A DNA stretch of 64,000 bases from Thiobaca trueperi. Its GTDB lineage: Bacteria; Pseudomonadota; Gammaproteobacteria; Chromatiales; Chromatiaceae. Position numbers and translations under genes: made by a program. Within the stretch, counting starts at the first letter, position 1. Every line of letters begins with the position of its first letter. The notes under the pieces are model-generated. The model saw only the letters and a list, made by a program, of their open reading frames with translations, was not told the DNA's origin and did no database searches. The stretch is taken from positions 372,001-436,000 of the forward strand of contig NZ_SMAO01000004.1 of NCBI RefSeq assembly GCF_004342175.1. The letters are read 5' to 3'. Positions 18,190 to 27,150 of this stretch are shown in pieces.

Positions 18190-20034
18190 TCAGGCGCCAT
18201 TCCCTCGGGTATTGAAGGCGACATTCCAGTGCTCATCCGTGGCGTCCACCGGGATGGCGGTGAGTTCGAGCGTGCCGACCTCGGTCACGGCGGCTTGCAG
18301 ACGCACCGCGACCACCTCGCCCTTTTTGCGATCCTTGGCTGGCAGTGTGGTCTGGATCTCGTCGAGTTCCTCCAGTTCGTCTTCCCGCCACTCGTCCAGC
18401 AGATCGCCGACCTGATCCTCGCGCCGCACGCTGGAGCCGAAGAAGCGGAAACGCACCGGCTCGCCGACCACCAGGCCGAATTCCTGCGGCGGGGCGACCG
18501 GGGCCGAGCCTTCCTCCAGACCGAAAGGCACCAGACAGAGCGCCTGGATCTCGGGCTCCATACCTGGAATGGCGGGCATGGCGCTTTCCACACCCACATA
18601 ATAGGTATGCGAGGTGCCGCCGCGAATTCGCACCCCGCCATGCCGACGCACATGGGCATAGAAGGCCGCGCCACGCGCCACGGCCAGATCCAGATCGCGC
18701 GCCTCCAGCAGACGCGCAGGCGGTGCGTCTTCAGCCGCCAGCCATTGATTGAGCACCTCCAGCACCCGCGCCTGGAGCGGTTCGGCCTTGAAGACCCCCC
18801 CATTGAAGAGTACGGCGGTCGGATGCAGGAAGGTCGCATCCGGGCGCTGATCGACGAAGCCGGCCAGATCTTCGGTCGCCCCCGCCTGACGCCCCAGAAA
18901 CGCCGCAAGATGACGGGTGACGGCGGGATCCTGCGCATAGGGCAGACCGACCTTGGTCAAGGCGCCGCGCGAGCGGCTGGCCGGACGGCTGCTGGCCTCG
19001 ACCGCCGGGAAAAAGCCCTCGATCAGGCTGGTCCGCACCTCCTCGCGGGTCAGCTCGGTGCGGATACTGCCGCCGATCAGACGCGAGCCACGGCTCGGCA
19101 CCACCACCGGCACCCGTTCCAGATCGGGATCGGCCAGCAGCGATTCCTTGGCCTGACGGCAGCCGTGGGTGAGCGCCTGCAACTGCCAGCGGTCCAGCTC
19201 GACGCCGGTCTGCGCGAGCTTCCCGCGCAGCAGATAGGCCAGCGCCAGATCCATGTTGTCGCCGCCGAGCAGGATGTGCTCGCCGACCGCCACCCGGGTC
19301 AGCTCCAGCGCGCCCGCGTTCTCGGTGACCGCGATCAGCGAGAGATCCGTGGTGCCGCCACCGACATCGACCACGAGGATGACATCGCCGACCCGCACCT
19401 GATGACGCCATTCGCCCCGGCTGTCGTTGACCCAGCTATAGAGCGCCGCCTGCGGTTCTTCCAGCAGCACCAGATGTTTGATGCCGATGGCGCGTGCCGC
19501 CTCGGCGGTGAGTTCGCGCGCCGCCGGATCGAAGGAGGCCGGCACCGTGACCGTGACTTCCTGCCGATCCAGCGGCTCGTAGGGATGCATCCCGTTCCAG
19601 GCGTCGCGCAGATGGCTGAGAAACTGGACGCTGGCCTCGAAGGGCGAGATCTGCGGAATCTCATCCGGCGCGCCTGCCGGGAGAATGGGGGCTTTGCGAT
19701 CCAGATCCGGATGACAGAGCCAGCTCTTGGCGCTGGAGACCAGCCGGATCGGGGTCGTGGCGCCCTGACTGCGCGCCAGCTCGCCGCCGATGCGGGTGGG
19801 ATCGCTCTGCCAGGGCAGGCCCAGATCGTCGGCGCGGAATTCGTCCGGATGTGGCAGATAGAGAAAGGACGGCAGCAGCGGACGTGCCTCGACCGTTCCC
19901 GGCGAGACGAGCTGCGGGATCGGCAGCAGCGCCTGGACGATGTCCTCGCCCTCGCTCTTCTCCGCATCGACGTAGGACAGGGCGCAATGGGTGGTGCCCA
20001 GATCGATACCGACGGCGTAGCGTGTCGCGCTCAC
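18190..20034 (-). CDS. Hsp70-like ATPase paired with DUF2760
   Basis: A 614-aa DnaK/HscC-related protein. It has the N-terminal ATPase phosphate-1 motif GIDLGTTHC (9-17), phosphate-2 motif VVDVGGGTTDLSL (about 220-232) and a later adenosine motif (LFNGGVFKAEPL). The C-terminal part, after about residue 480, is not a canonical DnaK substrate-binding domain and has an acidic segment (DEWREDELEELDE). The start overlaps the DUF2760 stop by 4 bases. The pair occurs as a conserved module in proteobacteria, sometimes with a second larger Hsp70-like gene, which is missing here. No DnaJ or GrpE partner is adjacent. Client unknown. Confidence 0.85.
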   Translation of the reverse strand: MSATRYAVGIDLGTTHCALSYVDAEKSEGEDIVQALLPIPQLVSPGTVEARPLLPSFLYLPHPDEFRADDLGLPWQSDPTRIGGELARSQGATTPIRLVSSAKSWLCHPDLDRKAPILPAGAPDEIPQISPFEASVQFLSHLRDAWNGMHPYEPLDRQEVTVTVPASFDPAARELTAEAARAIGIKHLVLLEEPQAALYSWVNDSRGEWRHQVRVGDVILVVDVGGGTTDLSLIAVTENAGALELTRVAVGEHILLGGDNMDLALAYLLRGKLAQTGVELDRWQLQALTHGCRQAKESLLADPDLERVPVVVPSRGSRLIGGSIRTELTREEVRTSLIEGFFPAVEASSRPASRSRGALTKVGLPYAQDPAVTRHLAAFLGRQAGATEDLAGFVDQRPDATFLHPTAVLFNGGVFKAEPLQARVLEVLNQWLAAEDAPPARLLEARDLDLAVARGAAFYAHVRRHGGVRIRGGTSHTYYVGVESAMPAIPGMEPEIQALCLVPFGLEEGSAPVAPPQEFGLVVGEPVRFRFFGSSVRREDQVGDLLDEWREDELEELDEIQTTLPAKDRKKGEVVAVRLQAAVTEVGTLELTAIPVDATDEHWNVAFNTRGNGA

Positions 20035-20672
20035 AGTTCCACCTCCGCCGGTGCCAGGATTCGCAGGTCGTGCGTGCTGGCAAGCTGCGGCAGACGGGTC
20101 TCGACCACGTGCCAGCCGCGATGCGCCAGATGGCCGGTAAAGGGTGGATCGCCGACCAGATTCCCTGTCGGGCGGATCGCCGAGGCATCGAAACCCGGCT
20201 CCAGGGTGATGCGACTGCCTTCCGGCTCGTCGCGCACCGGGGCGATGGTCAGGTATTCCTGCAACACCCGCTGGCAGCCCTGATGCACGACCCGCGCAGC
20301 GGCGCCGACCTCCTGATCGGAATAGCTCTTGATGTCCTCATGGAGAAAATCCAGCAGACGCCCCTCTTTCTGGAGCAGACCCAGCAGCAGCAGGGCCGAA
20401 TCCGGCGGCGCTTTCTCCAGCGCAGCAGGCGGTGCGGGCGCCGGACGGGTATCAGCAGGGAGCCGGTCGCGGATCCAGTCTGCCAGTGCATGAGCGGCGC
20501 GCGAATCGGCCAGTTCGCGGCGTGCACGCCCCAGAGCCGCAATGACCCTGGGCGTCTGATGTTTGAACCAGTTGGCGGTCGAACGGACGACCGCCGCCTC
20601 TCGCAGTTCATCACGAATGCGGATTACGGTGGCGGCTGCCCTCCGCAGAATGGAAGGCGCTGGAGCGGTCAT
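20031..20672 (-). CDS. DUF2760 protein, partner of Hsp70-like ATPase
   Basis: A 213-aa soluble protein with the DUF2760 signature LLQKEGRLLDFLHEDIKSYS followed by DQEVGAAARVVHQGC. The N-terminal 95 residues are a variable Arg/Ala-rich helical region; the conserved core begins near residue 90 and ends with HDLRILAPAEVEL. Family function is unknown. Translational coupling with the Hsp70-like gene (4-base overlap) suggests that they form a stoichiometric complex or act in sequence. The 142 bp upstream separates it from a divergent DUF2934 gene. Confidence 0.8.
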   Translation of the reverse strand: MTAPAPSILRRAAATVIRIRDELREAAVVRSTANWFKHQTPRVIAALGRARRELADSRAAHALADWIRDRLPADTRPAPAPPAALEKAPPDSALLLLGLLQKEGRLLDFLHEDIKSYSDQEVGAAARVVHQGCQRVLQEYLTIAPVRDEPEGSRITLEPGFDASAIRPTGNLVGDPPFTGHLAHRGWHVVETRLPQLASTHDLRILAPAEVEL

Positions 20673-20814
20673 GCAGGATTCCTCATGGTCTTTAAAGGGC
20701 GTTGAAAGATGCTGAACGTCAGGAACGGCGGCGGTGGCATAATCTTACCGCAGCCGGACGCCAGAGACAGGCGCGGGCTGATGACAAACCAAACCGCGCC
20801 CAGAGTGACATGAG

Positions 20815-21054
20815 ATGACGCCTGAGACAGCCCCGCCCGCCCCCGAGCACCGTCAGGAGATGATCGCCATTGCCGCCTATTATCTGGCGGAACGTCGTGG
20901 ATTCAGTCCGGGCGGCGCCGAATCGGACTGGTTCAGCGCCGAACAGATGATCGATAACATGCTCGCCGATCAGTCATGCGGACGTCTGGTCGAGCAGGAG
21001 GGCGCGCGGACCGTGATTCGCAATGCGCTCTTGATGCAGGGCGAGCCTCTGTAA
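20815..21054 (+). CDS. DUF2934-type small protein
   Basis: A 79-aa protein containing a DUF2934-like core (IAIAAYYLAERRGFSPGGAE then SDWFSAEQMID). The pattern of aliphatic helix, Gly-rich turn and W..AE is characteristic of this short domain of unknown function, common in proteobacteria, often near stress or glycogen genes. The ATG at 20815 follows GTGACATGAG with a weak ribosome-binding site. It is divergent from the Hsp70/DUF2760 pair. No further function can be inferred. Confidence 0.65.
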   Translation: MTPETAPPAPEHRQEMIAIAAYYLAERRGFSPGGAESDWFSAEQMIDNMLADQSCGRLVEQEGARTVIRNALLMQGEPL

Positions 21055-21203
21055 GGGGGCTGGAACCGGCCACCGATGCAGAGTCTGCCGATGGCGTCCA
21101 TGACTGCAATCAGGTCCGACACGGGGTCGGTGCGGAACCAGCACATCAGCGGTCATCGACTGCTGCCATGTCGGGCGAATGGCCACACGGCGCGAATTCA
21201 ATC

Positions 21204-22835
21204 ATGCAAGTCGTTTATGTTCTGTTGTTAGCCCTGTTCATCTCGATGGTGCTGGTTCCGCCATTGTCGCGTCTCGCCGGACCACTGGGTCTGACCGACA
21301 AACCGGACGATGGGCGCAAAATTCATACCACACGCATTCCGCGGGTCGGCGGGATCGCCATCGTCGCCGGTAGCGTCACGCCGATTCTGCTGTGGGTGCC
21401 GATGGGGCCGGATCTGCGCGCCTTCATGATGGCGGTCGGGGTGCTTTTTGTGTTTGGCGTGCTGGATGACCGGTTCAATCTCGATTATCGCCTCAAACTG
21501 CTCGGTCAGGCGCTCGCCGCCCTGATCGTCACGCTTGGCGGCGGCATCCTGATCCAAACGATTCCCTTTCTGGGCGATAACTCTCTGTCCGCGCTCTTTG
21601 CCGTGCCGCTGACGGTCTTTGTGCTGGTTGGGCTGACCAATGCGGTCAATCTGTCCGATGGTCTCGACGGATTGGCTGGCGGCATCAGTCTGCTCGCGCT
21701 CGGCGGTCTGTCGGTTCTGGCATGGCAGGGCGGGAATCACCCGGCCTTCATGGTTGCCCTGGCCATGATGGGGGCGACCTTTGGCTTTCTGCGCTTCAAC
21801 ACCAATCCGGCGCAGATCTTCATGGGCGATACGGGCAGTCAGTTTCTCGGCTTTGGCGCTGGCGTGCTCGCCATCATGGTGACCCAGCGTGAGGACTCCG
21901 CCGTGGGACGTCTCGTGCCGCTCCTGATCCTGGGGCTGCCGGTCCTCGATACCCTCACGGTCATGGTCCGACGTATTGTCGAGGGCCGCTCGCCCTTTGC
22001 CGCTGATCGCTCGCATCTGCACCATCGCCTGCTGAATGCGGGGCTGAGCCAGCCTCAGGCAGTGACCCTGATCTATGCGGCTCAGTCCCTGCTGATTCTG
22101 CTGGCCTGGCTGCTGCGTTATAGCGCCGACGCCGTGGTGCTTGGTGTCTACCTGCTCTTCGCGGCGGCGGTGCTGTTCGGTCTCTGCCGGCTTGTACGGT
22201 ATCGTCAAGGGCACGCATGGCGGCATCCCGCAGCCGGATCCGGTCCCCCGGCGCTGGATTCTGAACCGCTTTGGCGTCCGTCCCAGCTGCTGCGTGGCAC
22301 GCCCTTTGTCCTGCTCAGTCTGGCGGTGCCCGCGACCCTGTTTCTCGGTGCACTGGTTGTCGGCTCGGTGAGTCGCGATATCGGGAGTCTGGCCGGAATT
22401 CTGCTGGTTCCGGTGCTGCTGGCACCCTGGCTGAAGCCGCGATTGCGGTCTTATCTTGACCGTCTCACCCTCTATGTTGTTGCGGTCGTCGTCGTTTATC
22501 TGGTCACAGGTACGCCCGGGCTCGCTGAATGGTCCCATGCGATCCTGGCGCTTTTCGCCGCGATTGGCGTCCTGACCGCTATCTGGGTTCGTTTTGCCTG
22601 GATCAACTTCCAGGTCACATCGCTGGATCTCCTGATCCTGCTCATTGCCCTCGTCGTGCCGAGTCTTGCCGATCCCTGGTTCAAGCAACTCGGAATGGTG
22701 GCGGTACAGTCGATCATCCTCTTTTATGCCATTGAGGTTCTGATGGCGGAGCGGAATGATGCCTGGGGTCCGCTGCGTCTCGGTGTCATCGCCGCCCTGG
22801 TGGTGCTGACCTGCAAGGGATTATGGTGTGTTTGA
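21204..22835 (+). CDS. WecA/MraY-like polyprenyl-phosphate sugar-1-phosphate transferase
   Basis: An integral membrane enzyme (543 aa) of the GT4 transferase family that loads a sugar-1-phosphate, usually GlcNAc-1-P, onto undecaprenyl phosphate to start polysaccharide synthesis. Visible motifs: Asp pair D88-D89 in GVLDDRFN, NLSDGLDGLAGG (149-160), FMGDTGSQ (206-213) and HLHHRL (271-276). About eleven membrane segments form the WecA core to roughly residue 330. A further 200-residue hydrophobic C-terminal half is an extra membrane domain not present in E. coli WecA (367 aa). The start chosen is MQVVYVLLLALF; the frame is open upstream without homology. It heads a small polysaccharide gene group. 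Confidence 0.85.
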   Translation: MQVVYVLLLALFISMVLVPPLSRLAGPLGLTDKPDDGRKIHTTRIPRVGGIAIVAGSVTPILLWVPMGPDLRAFMMAVGVLFVFGVLDDRFNLDYRLKLLGQALAALIVTLGGGILIQTIPFLGDNSLSALFAVPLTVFVLVGLTNAVNLSDGLDGLAGGISLLALGGLSVLAWQGGNHPAFMVALAMMGATFGFLRFNTNPAQIFMGDTGSQFLGFGAGVLAIMVTQREDSAVGRLVPLLILGLPVLDTLTVMVRRIVEGRSPFAADRSHLHHRLLNAGLSQPQAVTLIYAAQSLLILLAWLLRYSADAVVLGVYLLFAAAVLFGLCRLVRYRQGHAWRHPAAGSGPPALDSEPLWRPSQLLRGTPFVLLSLAVPATLFLGALVVGSVSRDIGSLAGILLVPVLLAPWLKPRLRSYLDRLTLYVVAVVVVYLVTGTPGLAEWSHAILALFAAIGVLTAIWVRFAWINFQVTSLDLLILLIALVVPSLADPWFKQLGMVAVQSIILFYAIEVLMAERNDAWGPLRLGVIAALVVLTCKGLWCV

Positions 22836-22953
22836 CGATGCAGCCGGGTGCGCCCCGATGCATGCAGGACAGGGGCGTCGTGGCAAAATCCTGGGGGATG
22901 CGCGTGATATGATTCCCAGCCGGGACGTTTTCGTGATCAGGTGCAGGTGATTC

Positions 22954-24750
22954 GTGGACGAACAGTTTCAAACGCTCGAAGACTATCTCGCGATCCTGAA
23001 ACGACGTAAATGGCAGCTCATCGTTCCCGCTGTGCTGCTGTCCATCCTCGCCCTGCTCGCCGCCCTGCTGATTCCGCCGATGTACCGCTCATCGGCGACC
23101 ATCCTGATCGAACGCCAGGAAATTCCCTCTGAGCTGGTGCAGACGACTGTCACCGGTTTTGCCGATCAGCGCATCCAGGTCATCAGTCAGCGGGTGATGA
23201 CGACCAGCAATCTCAGCGGCCTGATCGAGCGTTACGATCTCTACCAGGATATCCGCCGTAAAGAGAGCATCAACATGGCGGTTGAGGAGATGCGTAAACG
23301 CATCAAGCTCAACATGATCAGCGCGGATGTCCTGGATCCCCGCAGCGGTCGGCCTCAGGAGGCGACCATCGCCTTTTCGCTTTCGTTCGAGGATGGTTCG
23401 CCAACGCTGGCGCAGAAAATCACCAGCGATCTGGTCTCGCTCTTTCTGAACGAAAATCTCGAACAGCGCACGGCCGCCGCCAACGAAGCCACCGTCTTTC
23501 TGCAAACCGAGGCGGATCGGCTGGGCCAGGAAATCGGCACGCTGGAGGCGCGACTGGCGGCCTTCAAGGAACAGAATAGCGACAACCTGCCGGAACTGGC
23601 GGCGATCAATCGCGAGCAGATGCTGCGCACGGAGGAGCGTCTGCGGGACAACACGCAGTCCACCAGAACCCTTGAACAGCAGGCGCTGTATCTGGAGTCC
23701 GAACTGGCGCAGATCGATCCGGCGATGAGTACGGCGCAGCAGCCCAGCAGCGTGGCGGCGCACCTCGACGAACTGGAGGCTCAATATGTGCGGGTTAAAG
23801 AGCGCTATTCGCCTCAACATCCCGACCGGATCCAGTTGGAACGTGAGATCGCGTCGCTGAGATCGCTGGTTGGACAGACGAGCGCCGCGCCAATGCAAAA
23901 CCGGCTTACGGAACTCAAGGCTGAACTGGCGGCGTTACGCAAGCGTTATTCGGACGATCACCCGGATGTCGTAGCGTTGAAACGAAGCATCGCGGCGACC
24001 GAGACCCAGATCGCCTCTGCCCGACGTTCGGGCGAGGGTCGGCAAGGGTTCATGGATGGCGCGAACAACCCGGCCTATGTGCAACTCCGCGCTCGTCTGG
24101 AAGGGGCGCGCCTGGAAATCGATTCGCTCAAAGAGGCTCGCGTGCAACTGGAACAGGAATTGGCGCGATACGAGGCGCGGGTGACGGCGGGGCCGAAGAT
24201 CGAGCAGGAATACCGGGCGCTCACCCGTGACTATGACAACGCCATGAGCAAATACCGCGAGATCCGCGAAAAAGGGCTTCAGGCCCAGTTGGCTCAATCG
24301 CTTGAAACAAGCCGCAAAGGGGAGCGTTTCTCGCTGATCGAACCGCCGCTATTGCCGGAAAAACCCTTCAAGCCCAACCGGCTGGCCATCGTGGTGTTGG
24401 GTCTGGTGCTGGCGGTCGCGGGTGGCGTTGGCAATCTGGCGCTGCGTGAGAGCCTCGACAAAGGACTCCACGGCGCGCGTGCGATCCGCCTATCGACCAC
24501 TGCGCCCCTGCTGGCGATCATCCCCTACATCAACACTCGCGACGATCACCGTCGTCGCGTCAAACGGCTCTCGCTTCTCATCGGTGGCAGCTTCGCCGCA
24601 TTGGTTGGCATGGCCCTGGCCGTACATTTCCTCTTCATGCCACTCGATGTGCTCTGGTTTACCCTCATGCGCCGGCTTGACCGTGCGCTACCCATGCTGT
24701 CTGAGTGCTCTCAATCCGGTTATTGGGGTCTCTTCATATGGAACGCTTAA
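22954..24750 (+). CDS. Wzz/GumC-family polysaccharide chain-length or export protein
   Basis: A 598-aa inner-membrane protein with a GTG start. It has an N-terminal Wzz domain with the first membrane segment at about residues 22-42, a long periplasmic coiled-coil region (about 150-470) with repeated Glu/Gln/Arg helices, a Pro-rich segment LIEPPLLPEKPFKPNRLA before the second membrane span (about 475-495), and an unusual third hydrophobic segment near 545-575. Such proteins regulate polymer length and form the periplasmic part of exopolysaccharide export with an outer-membrane lipoprotein (Wza/GumB), which is not in the window. It overlaps the next gene by 13 bases, consistent with a Wzz-kinase pair. 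Confidence 0.87.
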   Translation: MDEQFQTLEDYLAILKRRKWQLIVPAVLLSILALLAALLIPPMYRSSATILIERQEIPSELVQTTVTGFADQRIQVISQRVMTTSNLSGLIERYDLYQDIRRKESINMAVEEMRKRIKLNMISADVLDPRSGRPQEATIAFSLSFEDGSPTLAQKITSDLVSLFLNENLEQRTAAANEATVFLQTEADRLGQEIGTLEARLAAFKEQNSDNLPELAAINREQMLRTEERLRDNTQSTRTLEQQALYLESELAQIDPAMSTAQQPSSVAAHLDELEAQYVRVKERYSPQHPDRIQLEREIASLRSLVGQTSAAPMQNRLTELKAELAALRKRYSDDHPDVVALKRSIAATETQIASARRSGEGRQGFMDGANNPAYVQLRARLEGARLEIDSLKEARVQLEQELARYEARVTAGPKIEQEYRALTRDYDNAMSKYREIREKGLQAQLAQSLETSRKGERFSLIEPPLLPEKPFKPNRLAIVVLGLVLAVAGGVGNLALRESLDKGLHGARAIRLSTTAPLLAIIPYINTRDDHRRRVKRLSLLIGGSFAALVGMALAVHFLFMPLDVLWFTLMRRLDRALPMLSECSQSGYWGLFIWNA

Positions 24751-25604
24751 AGAAAGCAATGGAACTCGCCCGTGCACAACGGGAGTCGATTGTCGGTCCC
24801 TCTCCAGGCGCACCGGGCGACACGGCAGGGAAGGTTCGCGCCATCCGGGCTCAAACGCCCAAGCCATTGGTGGATGTCAAGGTCGATTACACCCGCACCA
24901 CCTCAATCCCGATCAATGCCAAGTGGCTGCGCGAACAGCGCATCATCCTCTCCGAAGGCACCGACCCCTTCGCCGACGCCTATAAGGTGCTACGCACCCA
25001 TGTCCTGCAACGCATGCGCGTCAACGGCTGGAAGACCCTCGCCGTGACGAGCCCCGGCATCGGTAACGGCAAGACAGTCACCGCCATCAATCTGGCGATC
25101 AGCCTTGCTCGCGAAGTCAACCAAACCATTTTGCTGGTGGATCTGGATCTGCGACGCCCATCCATCGGCCGCTATTTCGTCAAGGGTCAAACCCGTGGCA
25201 TCAGCGATTATCTCACTGGCGAGGCGGAACTCGCCGACTTGCTCATCAATCCCGGCATCGAACGACTGGTCATCCTGCCGGGCAACGACTCCTTCACGGA
25301 CTCGTCGGAAATGCTGTCCTCCCCGCGTGTGATTCAGCTCGTTGATGAACTCAAGGGGCGTTATCAGGACCGCCTGATCCTGTTCGACATGCCGCCGCTT
25401 CTCGCTGGCGATGATGTGATTGCCTTTCTGCCCTATCTCGATGCCGTCATGCTCGTGGTGGAGGAGGGGAAGGTCACCAGCGAAGAGCTGCAACAGGCGC
25501 AGAATCTGCTTGGCGAGAAGAAGAGCATGGGGATTGTGCTGAACAAGGCGGAGCCGGGGAGTGCCGGTGTTGGCTACTATCGCGCCGCAACGACAACCAA
25601 TTGA
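24738..25604 (+). CDS. CpsD/CapB-type tyrosine-protein-kinase-like ATPase
   Basis: A 288-aa cytoplasmic P-loop protein of the bacterial tyrosine kinase group. Walker A is PGIGNGKT (106-113), Walker A' is LLVDLDLRRP (132-141), and Walker B ILFDMPPLL follows near 230. Partner of the preceding Wzz-like protein, with which it overlaps. The tyrosine-rich C-terminal tail of classical BY-kinases is nearly absent; the end reads VGYYRAATTTN with only two adjacent tyrosines, so autophosphorylation may be limited. The start ATG is chosen because MERLKKAMELARAQR is the usual opening of XrtA-associated/ExoP-type kinases. Confidence 0.85.
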   Translation: MERLKKAMELARAQRESIVGPSPGAPGDTAGKVRAIRAQTPKPLVDVKVDYTRTTSIPINAKWLREQRIILSEGTDPFADAYKVLRTHVLQRMRVNGWKTLAVTSPGIGNGKTVTAINLAISLAREVNQTILLVDLDLRRPSIGRYFVKGQTRGISDYLTGEAELADLLINPGIERLVILPGNDSFTDSSEMLSSPRVIQLVDELKGRYQDRLILFDMPPLLAGDDVIAFLPYLDAVMLVVEEGKVTSEELQQAQNLLGEKKSMGIVLNKAEPGSAGVGYYRAATTTN

Positions 25605-25625
25605 TTATTTAGGAATACAACCGCA

Positions 25626-26120
25626 GTGAAACACTGGCTCTGGCTTGCACTGATTGTCCTGATCCTGGATCAATCGATCAAATGGCTGATCCTTTTGACC
25701 TTTCAGCCTTCCGAAACCGTTGCGCTCCTGCCGAACGTCAATCTCACCCTGATGTTCAATGAGGGCGCCGCCTTCAGTTTTCTCGCCGATGCGGGTGGCT
25801 GGCAGCGCTGGTTTTTCACGCTGCTCGCCTTCGCGGTGACAGTGGTTCTGACGCTGTGGCTGCTCCGTCTCAAAGCGGGCGAGGGCTGGCTGGCGGCGGC
25901 GCTGGCGCTCATCATCGGCGGTGCGGTCGGCAATCTGATTGATCGTGCGCTGCTTGGCCATGTGATCGATTTCATTCAAGTCTATCTGCCAGTCATCCCG
26001 CTCGCGCTGTTCAATCCCTGGCCGGCGTTCAATATCGCCGACAGCGCCATCACCATCGGCATCGTCATCCTGCTGATCGTCACCCTGACCACTGACGAAT
26101 CGCCGAAGCCTAAAGAGTGA
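25626..26120 (+). CDS. lspA: signal peptidase II (prolipoprotein)
   Basis: A 164-aa membrane aspartyl protease that removes signal peptides from lipidated prolipoproteins. Four hydrophobic segments are visible. The conserved boxes are DQSIKWL near the N-terminus, NEGAAFSFLA (FN.GAAFS box), GGAVGNLIDRALLGHVIDF and PAFNIADSAIT; the two catalytic aspartates lie in the last two boxes. The start is GTG with a weak upstream site. It follows the CpsD-like gene by 21 bp and is followed 19 bp later by cobD, an unusual location, since lspA is commonly linked to ileS. Several lipoproteins encoded here (L,D-transpeptidase, two Slp proteins) are its expected substrates. Confidence 0.92.
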   Translation: MKHWLWLALIVLILDQSIKWLILLTFQPSETVALLPNVNLTLMFNEGAAFSFLADAGGWQRWFFTLLAFAVTVVLTLWLLRLKAGEGWLAAALALIIGGAVGNLIDRALLGHVIDFIQVYLPVIPLALFNPWPAFNIADSAITIGIVILLIVTLTTDESPKPKE

Positions 26121-26139
26121 AATCTTTAGGAGATTTCAT

Positions 26140-27150
26140 ATGTCAGACCATGCACCACCCGAGCACGGCGGTCGCCTGCGCCAGGCCGCCGCGCGCTTTG
26201 GCATTCCCTTATCAGACTGGCTCGATCTCTCCACCGGCATCAATCCCCATGTCTGGCCGGTTCCCCCGCTGCCTGTGGATGTCTGGGGACGCCTGCCCGA
26301 GGACGGAGACGGTCTGGAAGCGGCGGCGGCCTGCTACTATGGCGCCCCGGATCCCTTGCCGCTGGCCGGCTCCCAGGCCGCGATTCAGGCGCTGCCGCGC
26401 CTGCGCGCACCCGGTCGCGTCGGCGTGCCGCAGATCGGTTATCAGGAGCATGCACATGCCTGGCGCTGCGCCGGGCATCGGGTGATCGAACTGGCTGACG
26501 GCGATCCCGGATCGCTGCTGGATGCCGGGCCGGAACGGCTCGACTGTCTGATCGTCATCAATCCCAACAACCCCACCGGACGCCGCTGGCCGGTGGCGAC
26601 ACTCCTCGACTGGCATGCCCGTCTGGCCGCTCACGGCGGCTGGCTGGTGGTCGATGAAGCCTTTATGGACGCGACGCCGGACGGGAGTCTGACGCCTGAT
26701 GCCGGTCGCCCCGGACTCATCCTGCTGCGCTCGCTGGGCAAGTTCTTCGGTCTGGCCGGGGCGCGCGTCGGTTTTCTGTATGCCGAATCACGACTGCGGG
26801 AGCGGCTCAAGGCTCGGCTCGGACCCTGGACGCTCGCCGGTCCCTCGCGCCTGATCGCCCGGCAGGCACTGGCCGATACCGCCTGGCAGACATCCGCCCG
26901 CGCAGCGCTGCCGCTCGCTGGCGCGCGTCTCGCCGCGCTGTTGACAGAGCAGGGATTGACGCCAGCCGGCGGAACTTCGCTCTTTCAGTGGGTTCTGACT
27001 CCGCGCGCCGAGCAGATCCAGATCGCCCTGGCGCAGCAGGGGATTCTGGTGCGACGCTTTGCGCAGCCGGCCAGTCTGCGGTTTGGACTGCCGGGCGATG
27101 AGTCCGCGTGGCGGCGTCTGGCGCAGGCGCTGGAATCTCGTGAGACCTGA
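26140..27150 (+). CDS. cobD: L-threonine-O-3-phosphate decarboxylase (cobalamin synthesis)
   Basis: A PLP-dependent fold-type I enzyme of 336 aa making (R)-1-amino-2-propanol O-2-phosphate, the linker of the cobalamin nucleotide loop. The opening HGGRLRQAAARFGIPLSDWLDLSTGINP is typical (in pieces HGGRLRQAA and WLDLSTGINP). The PLP phosphate and ring contacts include INPNNPTGR, and the Schiff-base lysine is K201 in RSLGKFFGLAGAR. TAGGAG lies 8 bases before the ATG. It overlaps the next, CobT-like gene by 11 bases, supporting a cobalamin role. In some nomenclatures the gene is cobC. Histidinol-phosphate aminotransferase is the nearest alternative but the N-terminal motif argues against it. Confidence 0.88.
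   Translation: MSDHAPPEHGGRLRQAAARFGIPLSDWLDLSTGINPHVWPVPPLPVDVWGRLPEDGDGLEAAAACYYGAPDPLPLAGSQAAIQALPRLRAPGRVGVPQIGYQEHAHAWRCAGHRVIELADGDPGSLLDAGPERLDCLIVINPNNPTGRRWPVATLLDWHARLAAHGGWLVVDEAFMDATPDGSLTPDAGRPGLILLRSLGKFFGLAGARVGFLYAESRLRERLKARLGPWTLAGPSRLIARQALADTAWQTSARAALPLAGARLAALLTEQGLTPAGGTSLFQWVLTPRAEQIQIALAQQGILVRRFAQPASLRFGLPGDESAWRRLAQALESRET

Noticed and set aside
18169-20283. 704-codon plus-strand frame opposite the Hsp70-like gene
   Set aside because: Antisense shadow; the Hsp70 ATPase motifs on the minus strand settle the coding strand.
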